NCBI GenBank assembly: GCA_031386665.1
Contig: JANNCN010000146.1
Coordinates: forward strand, 1-19,394
Source: JANYCG01 sp031386665
Lineage (GTDB): Bacteria; Pseudomonadota; Gammaproteobacteria; Burkholderiales; Burkholderiaceae_C
Direction: 5' to 3'
DNA length: 19,394 bases
Position 1 is the stretch's first letter. The number at the start of each line of letters is the position of its first letter. Made by a program: the position numbers and the translations under genes. Of this stretch, positions 1-6,527 are shown in pieces. Under the pieces are notes generated by a model, which saw only the letters and a list, made by a program, of their open reading frames with translations, did no database searches and was not told the DNA's origin.

Positions 1-813
1 GCCGAAATGCAGGGCGGGGTCATTGGCCAATGCATCGAACATGTCGAGCGCCTCGACGTGCGCGGGGCTCAATCGCATGGCGTCTTCGAATCTTTGCGCA
101 CTGTCGATGTATTGACGTTGGTAAAACACAGTCAGGCGGCCTTCATGCCAGCTCAGCGGAGGTATCGTCATCCAGGCCAAAGCGCCTTCGGGGACTTCGC
201 CCCGGCGGTCGGTGGCGATAGGGTCGAACAGCTTCTCGAGCAAGTCAGGTCGCAGCGCCCGCATGCGGTTGTAGATCGTCTCAGCGCTAACCAGCAAGGA
301 CCGTCCGCCTTCCTTTGCCTCGCGCAGGCATAACAGGCCCACAACGTCAGCGCTGTCCGTGTGAAAGGTCTGACGCTCGGCCGTTTGGTAAATCCGTGTG
401 TTCGGGTCTTGGGACGATATGCCCAGGTCGCGCACATGCCCCAGGATGTGGCCCGCCGCATTCTGCGACCGTGCACTGCCGAGATTGGCACCGATGCCGC
501 AGAAAACCGTGGCGGCAAATTCCTGGCTGAAGCCCGCAACCGGCAAGCCGCGCAGTACTTCGATTCCGTTGCCATGCAACAGCTTCTTCTGCAGCGCTTT
601 GAGGTGTTCGGAGAATGAGAACAAAGGGAAATCAGCAGCGGTAATCTCGCCCACATCGCGGCGCAACGAGAGGTAGTGCCGTGCCGCGTTTTCAAGATCA
701 GCAATATCTTGCGGCGAAAGGTGGTAGAGCCAACTGCGTTCATCTTTGGCCATTGCAGGGCCGACCCATGCCGCAGGGCCGGTGATGCTGTTGGGTAGAT
801 GTGATATGTCCAT
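1..813 (-). CDS. TauD/TfdA family Fe(II)/2-oxoglutarate dioxygenase, C-terminus beyond window
   Basis: The minus-strand frame is open from base 813 to base 1 (271 codons, no stop), so the gene is truncated by the window edge. The family couples 2-oxoglutarate decarboxylation to hydroxylation of a small organic substrate in the cytoplasm. Seen: the iron-binding HxD pair in FHTDSADVVGLLCL (H151, D153). The N-terminal stretch ITGPAAW..AMAKDERSWLYHLS and the later segment RGEVPEGALAWMTIPPL fit the TauD fold. The second iron histidine and the 2-oxoglutarate arginine would lie past base 1. An inner ATG at 753 exists, but homology-like sequence (GPAAWVGPA) lies upstream of it, so 813 is preferred; no strong ribosome site is visible. 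It is divergent from the marC remnant. The substrate is not identifiable; TfdA-like herbicide or taurine activity should not be assumed. Confidence 0.85.
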   Translation of the reverse strand, partial: MDISHLPNSITGPAAWVGPAMAKDERSWLYHLSPQDIADLENAARHYLSLRRDVGEITAADFPLFSFSEHLKALQKKLLHGNGIEVLRGLPVAGFSQEFAATVFCGIGANLGSARSQNAAGHILGHVRDLGISSQDPNTRIYQTAERQTFHTDSADVVGLLCLREAKEGGRSLLVSAETIYNRMRALRPDLLEKLFDPIATDRRGEVPEGALAWMTIPPLSWHEGRLTVFYQRQYIDSAQRFEDAMRLSPAHVEALDMFDALANDPALHFG

Positions 814-847
814 GCGCCGATTATCCGCAGACTTTCAAACGAAACGG

Positions 848-861
848 TCCTTCGAGAAGGA
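848..861. promoter_or_regulatory. Short perfect palindrome in the tauD/marC-remnant divergent gap
   Basis: TCCTTC and GAAGGA flank a 2-base centre in the 110-base gap between the dioxygenase start (813) and the marC remnant (924). A further ATCCTTC occurs at 880-886. It could be an operator for the divergent genes. There is no independent support, and a 6-base arm can arise by chance. Confidence 0.2.
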
Positions 862-906
862 TCGCTCCTCGCGCCTGCTATCCTTCAAAACAGCGCCACA
901 CCCGGG

Positions 907-1073
907 GCGCACCAGCCGCCGCCATGAACTACAACTTCCTCTCCGCCACGATCCTGCTGATCTTGATCACCGATCCGTTTGGCAACATTCCCATCTTTGC
1001 CAATGCGCTGAAAAACGTGCCGCCCAAGCGCCGCCCTTAGGTGATTTTGCGTGAGGTACTGATTGCGTTTGCC
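907..1073 (+). repeat. Diverged direct repeat, copy 1 (5' part of marC-family gene)
   Basis: This stretch matches 2903-3069 in the same orientation. By hand alignment the 150 coding bases differ at 17 positions (about 89% identity), most of them third codon positions. Similarity extends about 17 bases upstream of the start codon (13 of 17 identical) and ends abruptly after GCGTTTGCC on the right. The two copies flank the acyltransferase and SRPBCC genes. Confidence 0.85.
924..1073 (+). pseudogene. Truncated marC-family gene remnant with premature stop
   Basis: The frame starts MNYNFLSATILL, continues with TDPFGNIPIFANALKNVP and ends at TAG (1038-1040), where the intact copy at 2920 has TGG (Trp). 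Homology resumes past the stop (VILREVLIAFA) to base 1073 and then ceases. Only the first 50 of about 202 codons remain, so even without the stop no MarC protein could be made. Flanks: the dioxygenase gene to the left and the 3' end of the acyltransferase gene to the right. This is a broken partial duplicate rather than a small gene; a 38-residue peptide could still be translated, but nothing suggests a role. Confidence 0.85.
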
Positions 1074-1087
1074 CGCCAGCGTCGATA

Positions 1088-1107
1088 GAAATTGTCAAGG
1101 CAATTTC
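1088..1107 (-). terminator. Possible hairpin at the 3' end of the acyltransferase gene
   Basis: GAAATTG and CAATTTC form 7-base arms around a 6-base loop, overlapping the acyltransferase stop codon and lying 15 bases from the marC-remnant breakpoint. On the minus strand a short T-rich run follows, but there is no long T tract, so termination is only a possibility. Confidence 0.3.
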
Positions 1108-2324
1108 AACTCGAGGGCAGCCCGCGAAGGTGGAACGCGCTTGCCGTTGAGAAGTTGGCCGACTGCCGTGTTGCGTACTAACAGCTGATAGGTCGCGAGG
1201 CACATGAGGGTGGTTGCAGCGATGTTCAGCAACATCTTCACTTCCGCGGGCAAGGGCGCACCGTACAGTAGCGCGCCAAAGCCGATGGTGCCGAGCATGT
1301 GCACAAGGTACACCCAATACGAACTGTCTGACATGTACTGCAAGGGCGGACTTTGCCGGCTGAGGTAGCGCAGGGCCAGACCGATCAGTGCAAAGCTCCA
1401 CAGCCAGGTCGCGGCGTTGTAGCTCCATGCTGCCGCTATGCGAAACGCGTAGCCTGTGGTTTCTGAGTGGAGTTGCACTTCTTTGAGCATGCCAAGAGAC
1501 GCCAAGCAGAACAATGCACCAGACCAGCAAAAGCGGGTGACATGCGTGGTGTAGTGCGCAAGCAGGGTGTGGCGGTGCAGGTACAGAAAATAGCCAAACG
1601 CGTAAAACAGCCCGTGGTGCAGCCACTCATAAAGAGGCGGAGCGAAAGAGCCCGAAACCACGAGGATGCCGAAGGAGTACTGTGCACCGATGAGTCCCAG
1701 TGGCAGTGAGAGCACCGCAAATCCCCACCCGCGTTCACCAAGCAAACGGAATGAAACCGCGATGCGATTGCTCAGACCTTGCGGCAGGTGTGGAGCCAGC
1801 CACAGTACTGCAAAAGTCAGCAGCGCGAAGCCAGTAAGTTGATACAGAAACCACATGTGCATGGTGTTGATGAGCGGCGCATGGGGCACCCTGGGCACAG
1901 TCTCAAGAGAGAACCCAAAGTAGCCACGCTCGGCCCTATGGGCGTACAGCACCACCATCACGGCAGTGAGTGCGAATACGACGGGCCAAAACACGACAAA
2001 GGGCAGCGCAAGGCGTCGCATGCGGTGGCGCAGCATATGCCCCGCTCCACGGCGCTGCACCAACAGAGCGACGAAGTAGCCCGCGAGGATCAGAAATACT
2101 GGCATACGAAAGACGTGAATCACCGCCACGACCAGGTCAGCAAATTGGCTTGTTGCCCTGTCTCGCCAGGGCAACAGCATCGGCCCGGTCAGGTGATTGG
2201 CTGCCACGTGCAGCACGATGCCAAGCCACATCATCATCGCTCGAAGATTGTCCAGAGCGTGAAGGCGTTGCGGCGTGGCTGTGGGTGTTTTCATGTTGTT
2301 GAACGGGAAAGGAAACAAAGCCAC
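1095..2324 (-). CDS. Acyltransferase family 3 integral membrane protein (OpgC/OafA-like)
   Basis: 409 residues, consistent with the acyltransferase-3 family. These inner-membrane proteins transfer acetyl, succinyl or other acyl groups to glucans, O-antigen or lipids. Seen: the N-terminal signature HALDNLRAMMMWLGIVLHVA, where the His/Arg motif in helix 1 is typical. About ten hydrophobic helices follow, with a basic loop RRGAGHMLRHRMRRL near residue 95 and SYWVYLVHM near the C-terminus, another family hallmark. Start: 2324 (MALFPFPF) or the internal ATG at 2294 (MKTPTATPQRL), which looks more like the family start; neither has a good ribosome site. It follows the SRPBCC gene by 18 bases, so the two probably form an operon. 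It lies inside the marC repeat-flanked segment. The acyl acceptor is unknown. Confidence 0.85.
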   Translation of the reverse strand: MALFPFPFNNMKTPTATPQRLHALDNLRAMMMWLGIVLHVAANHLTGPMLLPWRDRATSQFADLVVAVIHVFRMPVFLILAGYFVALLVQRRGAGHMLRHRMRRLALPFVVFWPVVFALTAVMVVLYAHRAERGYFGFSLETVPRVPHAPLINTMHMWFLYQLTGFALLTFAVLWLAPHLPQGLSNRIAVSFRLLGERGWGFAVLSLPLGLIGAQYSFGILVVSGSFAPPLYEWLHHGLFYAFGYFLYLHRHTLLAHYTTHVTRFCWSGALFCLASLGMLKEVQLHSETTGYAFRIAAAWSYNAATWLWSFALIGLALRYLSRQSPPLQYMSDSSYWVYLVHMLGTIGFGALLYGAPLPAEVKMLLNIAATTLMCLATYQLLVRNTAVGQLLNGKRVPPSRAALELKLP

Positions 2325-2342
2325 CCATTACGGCCCAAATTT

Positions 2343-2759
2343 CTACCCGGCTGCAAGCTTCCCTGCGACATGACACGAGAAGCTATCCAGGATAGCCTGC
2401 CAGCCAGTTCGCTGTTGTTCCTCTGAGTGGGTCGGCTCGCCGTCGAAGGTGACTGTCACGGTGACACCCGCGCCGCTGTCCTCGAACTCGACAAGCCCAA
2501 CTCTGTCGCCAAGTGTGTATTCAATGAGTTGGTGGGGCACGACCCGGGTGTATTCACCAGCAAAGTCAAATCCGAAAGAACCGTCTTTAGCCTCCATTCG
2601 AGACGAAAACTTGCCGCCGGGCCGCAAATCGACTGAGGCCGTCGTGGTGTGCCAGTCAGGAGAGGCTGTATTCCAAGCCTTGATGTCTTCTGGCGTGGTG
2701 TAGGCGCGCCACACCTCGCGCATTGGCGCAAAGACGACTGTTGAGACGGCGATCTTCAT
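2343..2759 (-). CDS. SRPBCC/AHSA1 family protein
   Basis: 138 residues, full length for the START-like SRPBCC fold of the AHSA1 (activator of Hsp90 ATPase homologue 1) type. Seen: MKIAVSTVVFAPMREVWRAYTTPEDIKAWNTASPDWHT, then RPGGKFSSRMEAKDGSFGFDFAGEY and a C-terminal helix after EEQQRTGWQAIL. These are the usual blocks of this family, whose members bind small hydrophobic ligands or act in stress responses; most bacterial members have no defined function. A GGAG ribosome site lies 6 bases before the ATG, which fixes the start. It is the first gene of a two-gene minus-strand unit with the acyltransferase. No ArsR-type regulator, a common neighbour of this family, is visible nearby. Confidence 0.87.
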   Translation of the reverse strand: MKIAVSTVVFAPMREVWRAYTTPEDIKAWNTASPDWHTTTASVDLRPGGKFSSRMEAKDGSFGFDFAGEYTRVVPHQLIEYTLGDRVGLVEFEDSGAGVTVTVTFDGEPTHSEEQQRTGWQAILDSFSCHVAGKLAAG

Positions 2760-2902
2760 AGAGACTCCGGACTTTTGAAATACGTTGGGTACACCCTTTT
2801 AGATTTTAGGCTCCAAATCGCCGCTTCAAGAAATTCAGAGCTGAGCTTAAACTTCCGTTTCCCCCGTAACTCCGCAGTCCTGCACCCCCGCGCCAAGAAA
2901 GT

Positions 2903-3069
2903 GCGCACGAGCACCCGCTATGAATTACAACTTTCTCTCCGCCACCATTCTCCTTGTATTGATCACCGATCCGTTTGGCAACATTCCCATCTTTGCCAAC
3001 GCGCTCAAAAACGTGCCGCAAAAGCGCCGCCCTTGGGTAATTTTGCGCGAAGTGCTGATTGCGTTTGCC
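2903..3069 (+). repeat. Diverged direct repeat, copy 2 (5' part of intact marC-family gene)
   Basis: Partner of the copy at 907-1073. It covers 17 bases of leader and the first 50 codons of the intact gene. Where the copies differ in third-position GC content, copy 1 is usually the GC-ending one (about 8 sites against 3). Confidence 0.85.
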
Positions 3070-3528
3070 TTGCTGCTTTTGTTCATGTTTGTAGGCGACG
3101 GCTTTTTGCGGGTGATGAATTTGAGCGCGCTATCGCTGCAAATTGCAGGCGGGGTTATTTTGTTTTTGATCGCGCTGAGGATGATTTTTCCGCCGCCTGA
3201 AGCCTTGATTGCCACCGAGTCCTTGCAAGAGCCGCTGATCGTGCCGCTGGCGATTCCTGCTCTGGCCGGGCCATCCGCGCTGGCCACAGTGCTGCTGCTG
3301 GTGTCGCAAGCGCCAGAGCGCCGCATGGAGTGGATTGCGGCTTTGAGCGTAACCATGCTGGTTTGCGCTGTGGTGTTGGTGCTGGCCGAGCGCATTCAAC
3401 GGGTTCTGGGCGAGCGGTTCATCACCGCCGTGGAGCGTTTGATGGGCTTGATATTGGTGGCCGTGTCAGTTGAAATGCTTTTGCGTGGGTTCAAAACCTT
3501 TGCTGCACAGCTTGGAGCAGCCGCCTGA
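2920..3528 (+). CDS. MarC family (UPF0056) inner membrane protein
   Basis: 202 residues, normal length for the family. Hydrophobicity suggests about six membrane helices: LSATILLVLITDPFGN, REVLIAFALLLLFMFV, LQIAGGVILFLIALRMIF, a central PLAIPALAGPSALATVLLLV (the highly conserved PLA.P...GP motif), LSVTMLVCAVVLVLAE and RLMGLILVAVSVEMLLRG. The family was named after E. coli MarC, but a role in drug resistance is not supported and the transported substrate is unknown. The start is supported by the conserved N-terminus, although the upstream ribosome site is weak. Its first 50 codons are duplicated at 924-1073. It converges on the phytanoyl-CoA dioxygenase-like gene. Confidence 0.93.
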   Translation: MNYNFLSATILLVLITDPFGNIPIFANALKNVPQKRRPWVILREVLIAFALLLLFMFVGDGFLRVMNLSALSLQIAGGVILFLIALRMIFPPPEALIATESLQEPLIVPLAIPALAGPSALATVLLLVSQAPERRMEWIAALSVTMLVCAVVLVLAERIQRVLGERFITAVERLMGLILVAVSVEMLLRGFKTFAAQLGAAA

Positions 3529-3531
3529 TCA

Positions 3532-3549
3532 TGGCTGGTTCGGCAGCCA
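3532..3549. terminator. Candidate hairpin between convergent genes
   Basis: TGGCTG and CAGCCA pair across a 6-base loop just after the marC-family stop codon, inside the 41-base gap to the converging dioxygenase gene. No T tract follows on either strand, so a terminator role is uncertain. Confidence 0.3.
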
Positions 3550-3569
3550 CGGCAATCCGAACTTCACGG

Positions 3570-4412
3570 TCACTCCAACCCACGCACCGGCAAGTCAAGC
3601 CCACGTTGCAACCAGTTTTGCGGTGAGTAAACGCTGCGGCCGTCTGTCACATGCAAGGTGTAGGCCAAACGCGACACCGCAGACCGATTGGGTGCACTGC
3701 AATGCGGCAGCAAGCCGTGCAACACCAGCAGCGTGCCCGCAGGTACGGGCAGTGCAATCGCCTGGGTTTGATCTGGCCATGGTGTGGTGTTTAAAACTTG
3801 CATTTCAGCGCGGCTGCCAGCAGTGGCCACAAACCGCTCGCGCAATGCGCCACGGTGACCACCGGGCTGGACCCAAAGACAGCCGTTGTCCAGGGTGGCG
3901 TCTTCTAGTGCAAACCAAAAAGTCGTGACACTGACTGGGTCGGTTTCAAAAAACGATGTATCCTGGTGCCAACCCACTTCGCCCCCAATGCGCGGCTGTT
4001 TGAAAATGACCATCGACTGCCAGACCTGCGCCGCTTGCAGCCCCAAGTCTCGCGCCAAGGCGACCATATTGGGGCCTCTTGAAAATCGGTCAAACACCGG
4101 GTCCAAGTCATGCAGCGCATGGCCGATTTTGTTGATTGACTGGGCTTTGGGCTGCTTCAACAAACCGGCTTCGTCAAAAGCCTCTTCTTCAAAAAAGCAG
4201 CTGATGTTGGCAGCGGAGGCCATGAAGTAGTCATCAACCTGGCGCGATTGCTCTCGGGTGGTGAAGATCGACCGATGCCGATTGGCATCAAATTTTTCAA
4301 CGATTTCGGCGGCCCGAACGCGCACGCTGGCAAGCTCGGCTTGTGTTTTGAAACCTGGTAGCGCCAGGTAACCGTTCTGCTTGTAAAAGTTTTGCTGCTG
4401 TGCGGTGAGCAT
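3570..4412 (-). CDS. Phytanoyl-CoA dioxygenase (PhyH) family protein
   Basis: 280 residues from the ATG at 4412. PhyH enzymes are Fe(II)/2-oxoglutarate oxygenases; bacterial members hydroxylate varied small molecules. Seen: the N-terminal block MLTAQQQNFYKQNGYLALPGF; the iron triad H149 and D151 (WHQDTSFF) plus H237 (PHCSAPNRS); and the 2-oxoglutarate-binding R248 (SRLAY). All key residues are present, so it should be active. A longer start at 4472 exists (300 residues) but would overlap the divergent DUF1295 gene and adds sequence unlike the family; 4412 begins at the typical N-terminus, though no clear ribosome site precedes it. It converges on the marC-family gene. The substrate is unknown; no pathway partner is adjacent. 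Confidence 0.9.
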   Translation of the reverse strand: MLTAQQQNFYKQNGYLALPGFKTQAELASVRVRAAEIVEKFDANRHRSIFTTREQSRQVDDYFMASAANISCFFEEEAFDEAGLLKQPKAQSINKIGHALHDLDPVFDRFSRGPNMVALARDLGLQAAQVWQSMVIFKQPRIGGEVGWHQDTSFFETDPVSVTTFWFALEDATLDNGCLWVQPGGHRGALRERFVATAGSRAEMQVLNTTPWPDQTQAIALPVPAGTLLVLHGLLPHCSAPNRSAVSRLAYTLHVTDGRSVYSPQNWLQRGLDLPVRGLE

Positions 4413-4447
4413 CGTGAGGGTAGGGTGAACAACGCAGGGCCTGCGCT

Positions 4448-4462
4448 GTATCGACAAGATAC
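4448..4462. promoter_or_regulatory. Small inverted repeat between divergent starts
   Basis: GTATC and GATAC are separated by 5 bases, directly before the predicted DUF1295 start (4464) and 36 bases from the PhyH-like start (4412). It may be an operator shared by the divergent pair, but 5-base arms are weak evidence. Confidence 0.2.
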
Positions 4463-4463
4463 C

Positions 4464-5345
4464 ATGGCTCACATCATGAAAAAAGCCAGCTTAATTTCTG
4501 CAGTGACCTCCATTTTTGCCGTCGTTTTTGGGGTGGGCGTTGCCTGGGCGGGTGGCCAAGGTTCAATTCGACTTGGTGCAATGCCATTATTGGTGCTTTG
4601 CGCTGCCCTGGCGTTTTCAATGCAATGGCTGGCTTTTTTGCCCGCGTTTGCGTTGCAAACAGAAAAATTTTACGACCTGACCGGGTGCCTCACCTACCTG
4701 TCAGTGCTGGGGCTGGTGGCCGTTTTCGGCCCGCCGCTCGAAGCCACAGATGTATTGCTACTTTTAATGTGCGCGGTGTGGGCATTGCGTTTGGGCGCGT
4801 TTTTGTCATTGCGCATTCACAAAGATGGGAAAGACCATCGTTTTGACGCCATCAAACCCGTTTTTTTGCGTTTTTTGATGGCCTGGACTGTGCAAGGCCT
4901 GTGGGTTTTTCTCACGCTCAGTGCGGTTTTGATCGTGACCACCGTGCCGGGGGCGCATCCCATCACCGCCTTCACTGTGGTGGGCTTTGGCATTTGGCTG
5001 ATTGGTTTTGGGCTGGAGGTGGTGGCAGACGCGCAAAAGCGCGTCTTCAAAGCCGACCCACGCAACCAGGGGCGGTTCATTCAAAAGGGGCTGTGGTCTT
5101 GGTCGCGCCACCCGAATTACGTGGGTGAAATTATGTTGTGGGTAGGGGTGTTTGTGTGCGCAGTGCCTCAATTGCACGGCTGGCAATGGGTTGCCCTGAT
5201 TTCGCCCGCCTTTGTAGTTGTCTTGCTCACCAAGGTCAGCGGTGTGCCCATGCTTGAAGCCCATGCCAACAAACGCTGGGGGCAAGACCCAGCTTACCAG
5301 GCCTACAAAAAAGCAACGCCTGTTTTATGGCCGTTTCGCACTTGA
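4464..5345 (+). CDS. DUF1295 family membrane protein (steroid 5-alpha-reductase-like C-terminal domain)
   Basis: 293 residues from the ATG at 4464; the second ATG at 4476 (MKKASLISAV) is also possible, and a longer frame from 4392 would run into the divergent gene. It is a polytopic membrane protein with about seven hydrophobic segments. Seen: the loop LRIHKDGKDHRFDAIK in the middle and the C-terminal block LWSWSRHPNYVGEIMLWVGVFV, which is the conserved cofactor-binding region of the steroid reductase / isoprenylcysteine methyltransferase-like superfamily. NAD(P)H-dependent lipid double-bond reduction is therefore plausible but unproven. It ends 44 bases before the SPFH gene on the same strand, so it may be transcribed with the polyamine block. 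Confidence 0.88.
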   Translation: MAHIMKKASLISAVTSIFAVVFGVGVAWAGGQGSIRLGAMPLLVLCAALAFSMQWLAFLPAFALQTEKFYDLTGCLTYLSVLGLVAVFGPPLEATDVLLLLMCAVWALRLGAFLSLRIHKDGKDHRFDAIKPVFLRFLMAWTVQGLWVFLTLSAVLIVTTVPGAHPITAFTVVGFGIWLIGFGLEVVADAQKRVFKADPRNQGRFIQKGLWSWSRHPNYVGEIMLWVGVFVCAVPQLHGWQWVALISPAFVVVLLTKVSGVPMLEAHANKRWGQDPAYQAYKKATPVLWPFRT

Positions 5346-5378
5346 GACGGGTATCATCACCATTCGTTTTTAACTACC

Positions 5379-5383
5379 AGGAG
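5379..5383 (+). promoter_or_regulatory. Ribosome binding site fixing the SPFH gene start
   Basis: AGGAG lies 6 bases before the ATG at 5390 and decides against the longer in-frame extension from 5327, which overlaps the preceding gene. Confidence 0.8.
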
Positions 5384-5389
5384 CTGACC

Positions 5390-6433
5390 ATGGCGCTGAT
5401 GGACTTCATCAAGAAACAGTTTATTGACATCATTCAATGGACCGAAGAGTCCGACGGCACGCTGGCCTGGCGCTTTCCCATGGCCGACATGGAGATTCAA
5501 AACGGCGCGTCGTTGACGGTGCGCGAATCTCAAGTGGCCTTGTTTGTGAATGAGGGCAAAGTGGCTGATGTGTTTGGCCCTGGCACCCACAAACTAAGCA
5601 CCCAAACCCTGCCGGTGCTGACCTACCTGAAAAACTGGGACAAGCTGTTTGAGTCGCCCTTTAAAAGTGATGTTTACTTTTTCAGCACACGCCAACAGGT
5701 CGACCAAAAATGGGGCACGCCACAGCCCATCACCATTCGCGACAAAGATTTTGGTGCCGTGCGGCTGCGCGCGTTTGGCAATTACAACTTCCGCCTGGCT
5801 GACCCCAAGCTGTTTCACACCGAGATTTCAGGCACCCGTGCCAGCTACGCGGCCAGCGACTTGGACGGTCAGTTGCGTGGCTTGGTGCTGCAAAACATCA
5901 GCAACGCCATTGCTTCCAGCGGCATTCCATTCCTTGACCTGGCGTCCAACCAGCTCACTTTTGCAGCGGCCTTGACTGCGCAACTGGCACCAGAGTTTGC
6001 CAAGATCGGTTTGAAGCTTGAAGGCATGACAGTTCAAAACGTTTCGCTGCCTGAAGAGCTGCAAAAGATTTTGGATCAAAAAATTGGCATGGGCATGGTG
6101 GGCAACGACATGGGCAAGTTCATGCAGTACCAAACCGCTCAGGCGATTCCAAAATTTGCCGAAGGCGGCGGTGGCGGCAGCGGCATTGCAGGCGACGCCA
6201 TGGGCCTGGGTGCGGGCGTGGCGCTGGGGCAAGTACTGGCGCAAAACTTGGCCGCCGGTCTGCAAGGCGGCAGCGCGGCAGCAGGCGCGGCACCACAGGC
6301 CGCCATCACAGGCGTGAGAGCCGAGGACGTGATGGCCACGCTTGAAAAGCTGGGCGAATTGAAGTCCAAAGGCATCTTGACGCAAGATGAGTTTGACACG
6401 AAGAAAGCTGAACTGCTCAAAAAGCTGATCTAG
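5390..6433 (+). CDS. SPFH domain protein with C-terminal SHOCT domain
   Basis: 347 residues. It begins MALMDFIKKQFIDIIQW, continues with an SPFH (band-7/stomatin-like) domain of roughly residues 30-240 (VRESQVALFVNEGKVADVF, then GPGTHKLSTQTLPVL and LRAFGNYNFRLADPK), a Gly/Ala-rich linker (residues about 260-310) and a short SHOCT module at the C-terminus (EDVMATLEKLGELKSKGILT, then a helix ending KKLI). It resembles the bacterial group often labelled 'virion core protein-like' or YdjI-like SPFH. SPFH proteins oligomerise on membranes and scaffold other proteins; this one has no obvious transmembrane helix, so association through its N-terminal amphipathic segment or partners is inferred. It is the first gene of the zinc-ribbon/DUF4178, DUF350, aminopropyltransferase and oxidoreductase run, probably as its scaffold. 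Confidence 0.9.
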   Translation: MALMDFIKKQFIDIIQWTEESDGTLAWRFPMADMEIQNGASLTVRESQVALFVNEGKVADVFGPGTHKLSTQTLPVLTYLKNWDKLFESPFKSDVYFFSTRQQVDQKWGTPQPITIRDKDFGAVRLRAFGNYNFRLADPKLFHTEISGTRASYAASDLDGQLRGLVLQNISNAIASSGIPFLDLASNQLTFAAALTAQLAPEFAKIGLKLEGMTVQNVSLPEELQKILDQKIGMGMVGNDMGKFMQYQTAQAIPKFAEGGGGGSGIAGDAMGLGAGVALGQVLAQNLAAGLQGGSAAAGAAPQAAITGVRAEDVMATLEKLGELKSKGILTQDEFDTKKAELLKKLI

Positions 6434-6443
6434 GCTTTTGAGC
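6415..6443 (+). terminator. Hairpin spanning the SPFH stop codon
   Basis: GCTCAAAA..GC pairs with GC..TTTTGAGC: ten base pairs with one bulged A and an 8-base loop that contains the TAG stop codon. No T tract follows, so it is more likely a partial terminator, RNA-stability or processing element between the SPFH gene and the weakly initiated DUF4178 gene than a full terminator. Confidence 0.4.
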
Positions 6444-6527
6444 AGGCCGAATTCTTCACCTTCCATCGCATCGACGTTGCCCTGACCCAAGCTTAAGGGC
6501 TCCGGGCGACCGCCAATTCTCTTACTC

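Noticed and set aside
168..743. 191-residue minus-strand open frame under the TauD-type gene
   Set aside because: It is Cys/Arg-rich and in the wrong frame; the neighbouring minus frame encodes a clear TauD/TfdA protein with an intact HxD motif.
1779..2426. 215-residue plus-strand open frame opposite the acyltransferase and SRPBCC genes
   Set aside because: It is antisense to two recognisable proteins, with low-complexity His/Gln-rich composition and no family resemblance.
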